DNA of 64,000 bases from Mauremys mutica (taxonomy: Eukaryota > Chordata > Testudines > Geoemydidae). The DNA lies in assembly GCF_020497125.1 (NCBI RefSeq), contig NC_059072.1:304748781-304812780 (forward strand), written 5' to 3'. The translations under genes were made by a program, and so were the position numbers. The notes below the pieces were generated by a model, which made no database searches, had not been told where the DNA came from, and was given only the letters and a program-made list of their open reading frames with translations. Shown in pieces: positions 47,701-61,600 of the stretch. The first letter of the stretch is position 1. Each line of letters opens with the position of its first letter.

Positions 47701-50700
47701 TGGGGCTTTCATAGGTTAGTGCATGTGAAGCTGTGGTTGTTTATGGCTCCTGGGGTGGAGTGATAGGGTAGGGATGCCCAGCCACCAAGACCACGTGGAA
47801 TGCTGGGGGAAAGAGATGTAGGGAGGTGCTATAATGGAGTTCTCCAGACACTGCAAAAGGAAGTGAGCTGGGATTGTTGAACCACTAGGTCCACAAGAGT
47901 TTGCAGCATCTGTGTTTGCTGCTGGAGAAGCCCCATTATATCCTGATGCATCTCCCTCTCATTTTCCTATTGTGACTCTTGGGCCTTTCTCCTGTCTGCT
48001 CTTTCCTTCTCCATACAGTCTGCAATATTCACCCTTCAGGCACTTTGTTCACAGTCTAATGCAGCCCTGGCTTGCAGAATCTCACTGAACATGTTATCCT
48101 GAGTCCTTGTTTTTCTCTTTCTTATCTGACACAGCCATTCCATCAGTGTGGAGGGGGAACCCCTCAAAGCCACAATGGCAGCAGCTACAGATAAAACACA
48201 CAGAGGTACTAGTGTTAGTATAGTCACAAAAGAAAGTGAACGTTAAGATTCAGAACTCCCTTCCCTCGCTCCCCTAGAGTGTTAAACCAGACATGAATAT
48301 TGACACTTCTGCTTCGGAGTGCTTGTGCATGGCACCACTCACAGCACCAAACATGGTGAGCATGGCCTAGCATGGGTGAGGGAGATGAGACAGAAATTGC
48401 TCAGTTGTTTAAAACCATGAGTATATGGCAATGGCACTGAACAATGGCACCATTGTCCACAGGTGATAGTGATTTTAGTGGAGAGTAACAAAGGCACAGA
48501 GAGCACAGCTGCTGCTGACTTCCCAAAGATGCTCAGGTCCATATGCTGCTGGCCTGTTAACATGGGCAAGCACCATTGCAGTAATCACGACTGGCATGGG
48601 AAAACATCCTACCTCAGAGGAAGAAATAAGGCTGCCCTGCTAGAAATCTTCAGGAAGGGAGTGCAGAATACCTCCATGAAAGTTTCATTACGATCTCTCT
48701 GGAGGATTCAAGGGACACCTGTGTACATACACAAACTGCTTCACATGGTCCATTCTGCCTAACTGTACAGGGAAATGAAAAGCACATAAACAACTCTACA
48801 TCTCTTTGTAGTATGAGTAAATTTAATGAAATGTCGATAGCTGTGTCCTGTTAAGTTGGGGGCTTCATTAGTACATCACCATAATGGGAAATACATTTAC
48901 ACTTATCCAAGGTTTCTTCCCCTGCATTGGGCTTACCCTGCTCAACTGCCAGGACTCACTGGTCTGCGGCATAGCAGCATTCCCACAGCTGCATATCTCC
49001 CACCCTCCTCCTTTTACTCCTCCTCCTCCACGCTGTTCATGCGAGGGACCTGTGACGGGCTCTTCAAAGGTATCCAAGGTTGTCTGCGGGTGATGGGGTG
49101 TCCACCAAGTATGGCTTGCAGGTCTTTGTAAAAGCGGGAGGTCTGAGGCTTGGCACTGGATCAACTGTTGGCCTCCCTGGCCTTGTGGTATTCCTGGTAT
49201 ACTCTGCTTTCATGCAGCACTGCTGCTGATCCCTTCCATACCACTTCTGCATCCCCTGTGCAATCTGCTCATAGGTGTCCACATTTTTATGTCTAGTCTG
49301 TACTGCACCTGTATAGCCTGTTCTCCCCACAGGACCAGGAGATCCAATATCTCTAGTCTACTCCAAGCCAGAGCATCTCTGGATGTGTAGCTGGCATGGT
49401 CAGCTGGGCAGTTGCATACAACAATGATGAGCTGGTAAGTGTGCTTACCAAGCTGGACAATCATGAAAAGGTATTTCAAAAACTCACAGGACTTTAGAGG
49501 GGCTGGAGGCCTTCAGGTCTCCAGACCCCTGGGAAATAGAGTTCAACAGAGTGGTCAGTGTCAGGCATTATGGGACAGCTGCAGGAGGACTGATAGGGTT
49601 AACATAAGTAATGCAGTGTCAACACTTGTGGTTCGTCAACCCCAGTACATTACCCTGCTCACCACTGCTTGGGGAAGTGGTGTTACTGCATTTCTGTAAT
49701 GGGGCACTTACAATCAGTCAGAGACAAATTTAAGTGTAGACATGTGCAACTAGGTCGATACAAAGTTAGGTCAACCTTGCCTTGCAGTGTAGACCAGGCC
49801 ACAACCAGGTGAAATATTATATATCTACATATAACCTCTTTTCTCTTGGCACTACCTCCTTAAGTGATCTGTGGATCTTCCTTCTTTGGTAGTGTCCTTG
49901 TTAGTTCTGGATCTATCATAAGGAATTCTGTAACTCAACTACTACTCTTCTGGCAAATTTATTTATTGGGTTTAATTGAGAAGACAGTGCACTGAAAGTG
50001 AAAGCCAGACACACAACTAATTTCCACTGATCAACAATAGTCAAAAATAATGCTCTTCTCTACTTCTGAAATGATTGCCTTGTGAATCACTTAACATTAA
50101 GTTCCCTAAAACACAGCTTATAGGTGGCTGGGAAAGGAAAGAACATTTGATAGCTTGCCAAACAAATGACTCATTACAATATGGGAAGAACTCCTGTAGA
50201 AGTGAAACCAAGCAACCTAATTGCCTGACAAGGAGCTGGAAAATTTTAATAATATATTTACTGGATGCAAAGTAGTGGTGTGCATTCATTGAAATTGGCA
50301 GGATGCATTGTTATATTTATGCCATGTAAAGATGTGTAAAAACCCATGGATCTTCTGTGTAAAGAAGGCTCATGGTATAATTCCAACCCTCTGTACTCCT
50401 AACTTTCTTTTCCTGCCTCCCACCTCAGTACTTTTATTCTTGTTCCTTCACCCATGCTTTCCTCAACTCATCCACTCCACTATTCTTGGGCCGTTCCCCC
50501 ATAAGATTGTTTTGACTAACTTCAGATCATGGCTTTCCCAACCTTCCCCTGATCGCTTTACTTTTTAATTGTATGTACCCCTTTTCGTCCACCGTTCATC
50601 TTTCATCTCTTGTTTGTAAGCTGTAGCTTTTACTGTGAAGTTGCACAGTGCCTGACCTCAATTGAGGCTTCAGTGCTATTTTAGTATTCGTGTCGCGCTG

Positions 50701-53700
50701 GCTGGAGTGGCTCCTGACCAAAAGAGACAACCTCAGGGCAGACTGTTAAAAAGCAGGGCAGATGCCCCAAACTTGTTCTATAATTACATTTCACCAACCC
50801 AGTAACAAAATGTGAACTCCTAAAGCACTACAACAGTCTTACCAGGGAGTCAAAGACGGTTGCCTTGGGCATTCCAGTCTATCTTGCCACACCGGCAAGC
50901 TGGACTATCTGACAGATGATCACTTTACACCAGAAATCACAACAATATTCAAGTTACTGCCAGTCTCAGAGGACCAGTCTCTTACCCCAGATCAGTTGTA
51001 CTCCTATCTCAAATCAAGGCAATAGCCAATCATGTAATAAAACAAAGTTTTATTAACTTATAAAAAGTTAAGAAACAGAGACACAAATGAGTTACAGTGG
51101 ATTTTTAAATGGATTTAAAAAGGTGATATACGCTTCTATAATAAGCAGCTCTATATGTGCTCTAGGACTGACCTATGCCAAGCAGCATGGGAATCGCTTG
51201 CTTATGTTTAGGAATCTTTGCCTCTTAGACTCCAGATGCATAAAGATCCAGTTTGTCCTTGTCAGGGATTTTTATCCCCTTCTCTCCAGAGTCCACACTT
51301 TGATAGAACAAGTGTCGGCTCCTGATGCCTCTTCATGAGAGTGGGGTGGGAAATCAGTCTTTGTCCTTTTGATGTCTTACAATGGCTCATTTGGTTTCAA
51401 AGGCTCTTTTGTCTGAAGGACTAGCACTTTACATTAATTAATACTTCTTTTCCTGTTTGAGGCCAGTTCTACACTACAGACCTACGTCCATATAACTGCA
51501 TCACTCAGGAATGTGAAAAATCCACACCCCTGAGTGACACAGTATATTGATCTTAACCCCTGTGTAGAGAGTGCTATGTCAACCAGAGAGCTTAGTGCGG
51601 AGATGTATTAACTACGCCAACAGGAGAGCTCTCTTCCATCAGTGTAAGAGTCTTCATTTAAGTGCTACAGCAGCGTAGCTGCATCGGTGCACCTACGCCA
51701 ATGCAGTGTAGACCTGCCCTGAGTTACACAATAGCAGATATTTACAATGCAAACACTCAATATAACTTTATACCATGGGTTGCAGTGGCTGTAAGTGAGG
51801 GATAGCTCAGTGGTTTGAGCATTGGCCTACTCAACCCAGGGTTATGAGCTCAATCCTTGAGGGGGCCATGTAGGGATTAGGGCAAAAATCTGGGGACAGG
51901 TTTCCCCTTTGAGCAGGGGACTGGGCTTGATGACCTCCTGAGGTCCCTTCCAACCCTGATATTCTATGATAAGAAGCACATGGAATCTTTCAAGGGGATA
52001 AGGCAATACACCGTGTTTACTGAGAGTACAGTTTAAATATCAAAATCAGCATATGCTTACACATACACACAAAAGGTTCTGCAGCTGGATCTTATAGTTA
52101 CCAGTCCTTTGTTTTGCTCGGTCAGTTCCAGAGGCCAGCTGAAACTGCACATGAAGGAGGGAAGCTGGATCTCTGTTGAACGCGTCTGAAGCTCCGATGT
52201 TGATGCAGAACAAACCTAAAGTCCCATGGCAATACACCCTTCTTTTATAGTAATAAGTTCCCATACAAGTCTATGGACCTTGCTGTGGCACACTGGAGCG
52301 GTTAATCATGAGGTAGTCAAGGTTGCTCTTAATCAGCATTATTTTGAGTTGTTACCGGGAGGATCCGCAGCTGTTTATCTCATCCCTCTGGCTGAACTCC
52401 TTAGCTTGTCCTTGGGGTATATGCCTTTGCTTTAGGGTCGTCAATCTGCCATCAGGGTGATTCTGATAATAAAGTTGGTGCCTCTCAACTCCTTCGCTCC
52501 CCTCTCAACCATCCAGCCCATCAGTACTGGTGCCTCCCGTCTCTTCTCTGTTAATCAGTATGCCATACATTCTTCACTCACACACAAAACAGTAAATGAT
52601 TTCAAAGGCAAGAATTATAGCCATAAAACTTCTATTCTTCTAAGAACAATCATTGACATAATCAGCAAAGAATAAACTCAGAACAATTTCTTCTTACTAA
52701 TTCAAACCTAGCAAAATGGAGTACAAAGCAAAATAAGCAAAATGGAGTACAATTTACATAAGACAGTTTTTCCCCCCATTAGGCTTTTGGCCTACATTGT
52801 CCCCCTTTTGACCCTTTAATATCAATATATTAAATGGGTCACATCTCGTGTAATTGCTTTAAGGCAACGTATTGCGAAGCAATTTGGGCTTGTGGTTTTA
52901 ATTTGAGGTACATTCTTTCCATCCAACAGCACATAAAGACAAACATTATTCCATTTGTACAAAGAAAACAATTATGAGATGAATCATAATATTTAAAACT
53001 GATGTCCATGAGGGGGACCAGCCTCTAAAAATGCCATACCAATGGTGCACCATCATTTGTTGAGCTTGGGTGGATACTTTCAGAATTTCAGTTAGTTGGT
53101 GCAAAATAGCCAGACTTCGTGTTAGTACTTTTGTCCGGGTTGCTGAAGTTAATTGACTAATCTGCTTATTCCTTGCAAGCCATTGGTATGAGGTGGTCCA
53201 ATTAGCCCCCAAAGAAAAATTAAAACTCAGGGCATTATTGGTATCTACTAGGTTAATATCCTTATTTTTATGAACTAGAAAATAGTAAGTCATGGTGGGA
53301 GTTCGCAATATTGTCACATTGCACATACATTGTTGTACAGGTGGCCTTTGAGTATACTTTTCCTGCCACACAATTTTTTCCAGTCCAATCATACAAACAT
53401 AATTTTTCCCATCATAGTATACTTTGGTGGTGCTATTAACCAATTCATCCCAGTAGCATGTTGCTAAATTTTTGATTTGCATGGAGCAATGCTCCTCTAA
53501 AATTGGCAAGGTGGGGCATACCCACTGTCAAGTAGTCCTTTTTTTATACCCACAGGGCGATCACTGATCGCTTCTTTATTATTTAAATACATTCCTGCCA
53601 ACCGTGGGGTGCAAATATGCCTTCCCTGTAGGATTGGGAGTGCTAAGAAAGAATACAAGGTTTTCAGGTATCTGGCAGGGTGAATCCGCATCACCTGGAT

Positions 53701-56700
53701 AGCGATGTGTCCAGTTAGGGTGTTTTGTATACGTCTGAGTCCATAGGCTTATACCATTCTGGAACATAAGGGAGGAGAAGATTATTTCTATGTCTGATGA
53801 GAAGGGGAGTTAAGGCAGACACATCCTTGGCTCAAATCTAATCCATCTCTCTTTCTGTTAAAAGAATGGCTAACAGCGGTTGCTCAGACCACCATAAGGC
53901 TATAGCTATTTTATCAGCTATGTCTCGCATAGTGGCATAATAAGCCCAAAATGTAGATGTGGTCCCAAATGTGCCACTGTAGATTTAACGTATCCACCCC
54001 TCTCTGTACCAACTCAGTGATTTGGTGTTCTTGCCTTTTTGCTATTTTGTGGTGTAAAGCTACCACACAGGTTTGTTTTTAATGCTTCCAGATCCACTGA
54101 ATTTAATATTCCTGTTCCAGCTCCTCTGCCTCCCAGTATAGTACTGGCTAGATCTCTCTTCCCACAAAGGGGAGAATGGTATGGCTCCTTGAAACAAAAA
54201 CAAGCGTTGAATAAGGGGGTGCTGTATGGTGCACATTTGGGCTGTGTGATGGTCACATTATCCTTTATCCAATTAACTGTGATGTGTAGCGTTATCATGG
54301 GTGCCATGTATGCCTTAATTGGTGGTTGTTTTTTTAAGTAAATGTGGGTAGGGTCTTTCCATGATTGGAAGGCCATTTAACAGTAGCACTGTTATGTTGC
54401 CCACAAAAAGAGTTTTGTTCACCCACACTAATCGTGTGGACCTCTAATGGTCCTGGTGTGAATGGTGGAAAGGTGTGTGAACCAGGTTCACAAAAAGGAT
54501 TAAAATCCATAATTGGCTCCGTAGGGGTTATCACTTCAATCACGCAGTCATGATCCTCATTGGTTATATTAACTTGGGCTTGCAATGTAATTTGTGTGAA
54601 GGTCCCATACAGGGTATTGTTATGTATGGGTATTTCCTGAACCCTGTTCCACTCTGTCCAATTAAACCATTGTAGTCCCCAATGTACATGTGTTATCCCT
54701 GAACCCCAAAAGCTTATGAATATCCCCCAAAACAACAACATCTTACCCTTAGCAGGTTTCTGGCAGGACTCCCTTAGGATCAGGTAGTGTGCGAGGGAAT
54801 CTCTATCGGGAGGAATTCACGTGATTATTGGCAGGTATACTTCTAGTCATATTAAATATAATATATAATATAATATAAAATATATAAAATATTAAATATA
54901 ATTGTGTAATAATTAAACACAAACAAATTAGGAAAACAATTTTAAGTGGGTTCATGTGTCACAGATCAGTTTGCCGTCTTTTTCAATATGGTACACTAGG
55001 GTCTAAGATGGTCACCTATGGAATAGGGACCTGTCCACTTAGAATCCAGGGCATGATCCTTTTTCCCTAGCTTTAAATGCATTACCTGGTCACCGGCTTC
55101 CCATAGCTCAGAATCGGTGGCTTTTTGCTTGTACAGTTTTGTATTAATTTGTTCAATGGCTTGATTCATCCTATACTGTAAGGTAGTTTTGTCTTCTTGT
55201 TTAAGCCACTGAAAGTAGTCATGCTGGGTTGCCATAGGGTGTTCTTCACAATCTCTAGTGAGGCATTCAGGATTAATCATTAACCGCATCAGGTGCCAAT
55301 TTGGTACAGCTGGATTTTTGTCTTCAGCCTGTCACTGCTGCAGATGGTAGCCAGGATCAAGGGCAGCTTTTCAGGCCAGTTCTTACTAGTGTGGTCTACC
55401 ACTTTTTGCAGTGCCTCTTTAATGGTGTGATTCATTCTTTCCACCTGTCCTGAGGATTGGGGTCGGTACAGGATATGAAACTTTTGTTTAATTCCCAAAG
55501 CATGCATCATCATGGTAAAAATTTCCCCCACAAATGCACCCCCATTGTCTGCATCTATAACCTTGGAGGTCCATACCTACACTTCTGTAGCCTTGGTAAT
55601 TTTATTTTGTGCTTACATTTTATGTTCATCATTTTTTTCCTAATATAGTATTCACTTTAAAAAAAACACACAATACACAACAACGCTAGCAACAAGACAA
55701 ACACAAAACTTTTGTCGTGACAGTAGATCCATGGTATTCAGAGTTGCTTCACAGCTGGTACCATTTTTTTCGCACATGCAGCATCCTACACTGTTCATAA
55801 GGTCTAAACACCAAACACATTCTTACAACTCTAATATTTATCTTAACAATACTAACACCCAGGTAAGTCAGACTGGTTTCCAGCTATGTATTTGTTAGTG
55901 TTCAGTGAGGCCCTGGGCCTTCGCATGAGCTGGCACCTGGTCTGCCAGCATCACAGCTAGTAACAAATAGTACTGGAGGATAATATTTTCACAATTTCTA
56001 GAGGTCTCTAATGGAGCCACTGCTTGAAATGCACACAGGCCATGGTTACACAGGAAAACCCAATGCTACAGTCCTCAGCCTAATACACCTATCAGGTCTG
56101 TCTGTGTGGCTCTTTGAACCTTTTGCCAGCAGTGACAGTACAGTTGGCTGATGGTACACAACAGCAGCAAGACAATTTGCTGGCTTCACTCAAGTGACTC
56201 CCCTGAGGATTTGCAGAATACAGTATAGGAGTTGAAGGAGTTGAATACGCTTTGGGACTCAACCTGCCAGTACTTCAACCTCTTTCTCTCTCTCGCTCTC
56301 TCTGCGTGGGGATTTTGGCTCACAAACACACACCAAGGAGGGAGGCGAGGAGGAATCCTGTTTGGAATAAATTCACAATGCAGCTATTTCATTCGTAATA
56401 TTGCTTTATATTGTCAGCATATTAGCTTCTGTGCATGGAGTTATTTCCAATTTTGGGGTGACACCACATCTTAGTGGAATGTTTTCTGTTTTCTGCTCAT
56501 TTTTGACTACCATGAGCCTAAGAAATGGATGGTTTTGAAAGGACTTGTTCCCTTCTAGACACCTGTCTGACCAAGGGGAATAAATCAGTCTTTTTAAACT
56601 CTCAACAGTTAACACTGATAGCAGCTGCTGCATCACAGATTTTATAGGTAGATATAAATAAGATATACACAATATATCGATTAGCATAGATCAATGTATT

Positions 56701-58585
56701 TAACTAGTTCTTCTGTAATATACTGTGTTTTCTCTTTTTCAGGCTGTTTTTATTACCATATCTTAGTTATCTGGATGTTTCCTTCAATGATATTAGCGTT
56801 ATCCCTCATGAAATCAGGAATCTCAGGTATTGATACATAATATACACTGGAACCAGACCTATGTGTAAAAATATTGTGAGCCCATTAGGAAGTCGATTGT
56901 TATTAGTAAATCTGGAGTAACACTACTGATGTCCATGGATTTACTCTGGATTTGCACCATATAACAGAGATCACAGTCTGGCCCACTGCCCTGTGACAGG
57001 GGTCTGATTTTTAAAATTAAATGCGTGCCCAGTTGCTTAAATATCATGATTATGCTTGTAAATCAGGTAAATTCACACAAATTATGATCATTTGCTAATT
57101 GTGCCTATATGCATGTGCACTTGCCTAATTTGCATGCATGATCCCTGTAATTGTATGCCCCCATATCATGTAAACCACATTGTCATTCCCAGAATGGACA
57201 AGTGAAGGTGTGATTGCAGTGCAGGTAGGAATACCTGCGCTAGCTTTAATCCAGCTAGCATGGGTAACAACTGTAGTGACCATGTGGGCGCAGGGGTTTT
57301 AGCATGGGCACCGGAGTACATACCCAGGATCCCCTTGTACGCTGATTGCTAGCCCATGCTCCCACTTCTTCACTACTATTATTACACATTAGCTAGGTTA
57401 AAGCTAGCACAATTATGTCTGCCATGCCACAATTACACATTCACTTGCAGTGTAGACATACCCCCAGTGTGTTTGTGTGTGATAAGCAGGAGAGGTTAAT
57501 ACTTTGGCTTCATGGAAATGATACAGTAGAAACTTTGTGACAGACAGAAAAAGTTTTTCTGGAAAAAAAACATATGGAATTAAGAACAGGAGTACTTGTG
57601 GCACCTTAGAGACTAACAAATTTATTTGAGTATAAGCTTTCATGGGCTACAGCCCACTTCTTCGGATGCATCTGTAGCCCACGGAAGCTTATGCTGAAAT
57701 ACATTTATTTGTCTCTAAGGTGCCACAAGTACTCCTGTTCTTTTTGCAGATACAGACTAACACAGCTGCTACTCTGAAATATGGAATTAAGATACCTTTT
57801 AGAATTAAGGTTAACACCTTTGGGGTATATTGTATTAAAAGCAATTGTATGTGTGTTATTGTGGCATTGTATGTACCTTCTCTAGTAGGGAGGGGGCTGC
57901 TAATATACTTGTTCCATTATAAACCCTTTGAAGCCACCCTCTGGAGAGGTTCACATATACCAGTTCAGAGTGGATTCTCCAGGGACCAACAGATAAAGAA
58001 AGGGTTTTTGGATAAACAGCCTGTTTTAAACTGGCTCATGGCCTTCTTCCTGAGCCAGCAAACAGACAGGACCTGTGTTCCAGGGAGGGCCCCAATCCTT
58101 TAGGGCAGTGGCTCTCAGCCTTTTCGGACTACAGTACTGCTTTCAGGAGTTTGATTTGTCTTGTGTACCCCAGATTTCACCTCACTTAAAAACTATTTGC
58201 TTATAAAATCAGACATAAAAATACAAAAAAGTGTCACGGCAGACTATTACTGAAAAATTGCTGACTCTCATTTTTACCATATAATTATAAAATAAATCAA
58301 TTGGACTATAAATATTGTACTTACTTTTCAGCATATAGTATTGTGGCAAAGTACCTGCTTCTCCTCAGCTGACTCAGTCCCTTTTTGCCTTGGAGACACA
58401 GGCTTGGGCAAAGTAAAAGCCTTCCCAGTCACACAGGGTCTGGTTGATCCTCCTCTCAGTCAGTCCCTTGCTGTTTTTCTCCCCTTCTAGGGACAGAGTA
58501 TAGTCTCCCTTGCTGGAATAGAGCAGAGCCTTGCTGCACCTATTTGCTGGCAGCTTGCTTTTTTTTTTTTTTTTTTTTTTTTTCT

Positions 58586-58634
<49 letters not shown>

Positions 58635-61600
58635 CCCCTGTTTCCCTGCCAGGGAGGGTTTAAAAAGGTCACCAGCAATTGGGGCCAGCTGAACCAAATT
58701 AGTTCCCTAGTAACCCCTGTTCCAGCTGAATCTAATTTCTCATGGCTGTCTCTCCTCAATGGATAGGGAGAAGCCTTTTAGCCCCCCTGGGACTAATTCC
58801 TACCCCTCCCTTTGTAGCCATTTTGCCTGGGTTTGCCACAGTATATAGAGCAGTATAAACAAGTCACTGTCTGTATGAAATTTAGTTTGTACTGACTTGG
58901 GTCGTGTTTTTATGTAGCCTGTTGTAAAACTAAGCAACTATCAAGATGAGTTGATGTACCCCTGGAATACCACTGCGTACCCCCAGGGGTATATGTACTA
59001 CTGGTTGAGAGCCACTGCTCTAGGGAAGGGTTGGAAGGGCAAGACCCACTGAGGCCCCATATGACTGTTGGCATGTTCTGAGCTGAAGCTGTGATGAATT
59101 TGTTTCTAAAAGACAACCCTTAATGTGGGGTGTCGAAGGACTGCTCCTTCCAGAGCCCATGTTAGGGCTGGGGTGAGGACTGGTCAGTTTATTAGCATGT
59201 GTGTAGACAGGGCCAGCTCTAGGTTTTTTGCCGCCCCAAGCAAAAAAATTTTGGCTGCCCCCACCCCAACCCTGGGCTCCCCCCCACACTCCTCTTCTAC
59301 CCCAGCCCTGGGCTCCCCCCCACCTGCACCCCCTGCCGCCCCAGCTCTGGGCCTCCCTGCACCCACACTCCCCCTACCGCCCCAGCCCTGGGCTCTCCCC
59401 CCCAACCTGCACCCCCCTGCTGTCCCAGCCCTGGGCTCTCCCCCCATCCCGCCCAAATGTGCCCCCCCACCCACACACCCCCTGCTGCCCTAGCCCTGGG
59501 CTCTGCCCCCTCCACCCGCACCCTCCTTCCGCCCCAGCCCTGGGTCACTGGTAACTTGCTCCCAGGGCGGGTCATTCAGCAGGAATTTTGGATGTACACA
59601 GAACACAGACAGGATTGGTTCCCATATGGTTACAGAGCTGCAGTAAAGTGGAACAATTTTCAGCTTGTGTGATTGGAGGATATCTGGATGCATATTATAA
59701 GACTGTCCTCCATAAATGAGGAAAAGTTGAGGTGCCTTTATTATTCTTTTGTTCCACTCTTTGTTTCTATGGGGAATTTGCCAGTGCAATATCACTGTTT
59801 TCCTTTTAAACAAATAAAACTAAAAAAAAAAGGCAATGGCTGTTGAAAATAGCAATTCCAGTCCTAAAAACCACTGGGAAGCATTTCTTGCTCAATTTTA
59901 TCCTACTTTTTCTACACAAATTACAGTGGATCAGTATATTTGATTTGGCAGAAATGAAGTAACAGCTGCCCAAACTGAGCTTGAGCACTCCTGAATTTTG
60001 AGGTGTTCAAATCTGGAAGGCAGGTGCTAGATTCCCTTTCTGAATATTAGCCAAATCTGGAAAGGAAAAGTCAATTTCTGCTTCCATGCCTCAGACGTGG
60101 AAATCCTCCTACGTGCCTGGTACTGTATCTAAAGCTGCCGAAGTCCCCTAGCAGAGCCTCCCCTCCCTTACTTTTCATTTTAAATTCTAGCAGTGAGCTC
60201 TCCATTCACAGCAATCTGCAGCATGAGGTTTCAGCTACCATACTCCCTCCCCCTCCCTTTCCTGTTGATAGCAGCCAAGGGAATGCTGGGAAATGTAGTT
60301 ATTTCCCTGCTCCAGGGCTGGCTCTATAGGCAGGGAGCTAACCAAGGAACTACAGCTCCCAGGGCCCCCCTGTTGGTTCTCAGCTCCCAGGCTGGATCCC
60401 TGTGGGCTACTGCCCCTGCAAATGGGCTGCCCCAACCACCTGCTTGCTTTGCTGGTGCCTCGTGCCGCCCCTGTGTGTAGATTCTTTTATTGTTTTAATA
60501 TGTTTTTTCTGTAATGCTTTGAACCTTAAGAATAAAGTAGGTTTGCATGGGAAGTGCTGTATGATACCTTATAAGTGCAACAATTACACCTGTTAACCAT
60601 CCCTAAAGAGAAAGCACATAGGTGCCATGGGGCAACTCGTCTGTGCTGGGAGTAACACAGTGAAGGCAGGGAACTGTGCAGCCTGGAGATACTCCAGTCA
60701 GAAGGGACCAAGATGTGGGTCTCTGCCCAGAACAGCTAATGACTGGGAGAGCCGGTAACTTGAGAATGGTTGCCCTTGCTGGACTGTAGAGGGGAAAAAC
60801 AGGTGCAGTTGCCCTAAATTGTGACACTAGGCAAAAGGAATTTTTTCCCACAAAGGGTCAATCTGTCTCTGGTTTTGGTTAGAAAGTTTGAGAGTATATC
60901 GGCAGCTGTTTATATGAGCAGAGGGAGGGCAGATATTGAAGTATACCTACATGTTAATAAGCAAGAGTGTGAAATTAAGAACATACACACTTACCATTAA
61001 GTTTCTGAGAAATCTGATGATGGCCTATGTGTGTGTTTGGACACCTGGCTTAAGCATTCAGTTGGATACACACACAATCCCTTATTTCCAGTTGCATTAG
61101 TTGTTTAAATTGTACTTCAGAAAATAATTCTCTTTGTGCACATAATTGCATCAACACTTAAAATGTATTTTTTTTTAAAACTTAGCCTTCTATACATGTG
61201 CCCTCTTGGTGCAGTAACTCAGCAAGTGGGAAGTAGGATATGTATACAATTATAGCTGAGATGAATTGTGTACATAATTTGGTGGTCTTTAAAATTACAG
61301 GGCACTGGAATATCTGAATGTTGAAGGAAATCAGCTGTGTGCTTTGCCTTGTGAGGTTTTGAGACTTCCCCTGAAACTCCTTAACACAGAGAATAATTTA
61401 ATGCATCCCTTCTTATGGAAAGAAAACAGCCAGAACCAACCACAGAGACTTACTGATCTGGCTGCCCTTTGCTTCTCCAGCAACAAGATGTGGCAAAGAT
61501 ATACTGAGATCTCAAAGGATATTCAAGAAATATTAAACAAGTAAGTGACAGAAATCTCCAGCTGCCACTCTGGCTTCCATGGGAGTTTTGGTTACACAAG

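Larger units (their letters stand above)
45900..49802. mobile_element. Decayed PIF/Harbinger transposon, about 3.9 kb
   Basis: Has the two-gene Harbinger layout: DDE transposase (+) and Myb/SANT-like protein (-), convergent. The right end is TGCAGTGTAGACCAGGCC, like the termini of the element at 26797-31634. The matching left terminus is absent, so the left end is truncated. Different subfamily and more decayed than the first element. Confidence 0.8.
52797..55580 (-). mobile_element. Decayed endogenous retrovirus, 3' half
   Basis: Read on the minus strand, the order is integrase C-terminal half, env, polypurine tract, LTR. Gag, protease and reverse transcriptase are absent, and homology ends near 55580, so the copy is truncated. 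Every gene has frameshifts or stops. The [11 protein letters not shown] integrase motif fits gamma/epsilon-like (class I) retroviruses; the finer lineage is not assigned. Confidence 0.8.
58106..59017. mobile_element. hAT-type element carrying a solo LTR
   Basis: The ends CAGTGGCTCTCAGCC and GGTTGAGAGCCACTG are inverted. The flanking 8-mers CTTTAGGG (58098-58105) and CTCTAGGG (59018-59025) match at 7 of 8. Without the inserted LTR the element is about 410 bp and non-coding. Confidence 0.85.

Noticed and set aside
52946..54741. Domesticated, functional env (syncytin-like)
   Set aside because: The reading frame is broken at several places, and no intact env frame spans signal peptide to membrane anchor.
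58374..58759. Arg-Glu/Lys-rich frame resembling a nuclear protein
   Set aside because: It is the translation of a (TC)n/poly-T microsatellite inside a solo LTR.
59020..59575. Pro-rich and Gly-rich frames up to 122 codons
   Set aside because: They are produced by a C-rich minisatellite on both strands.
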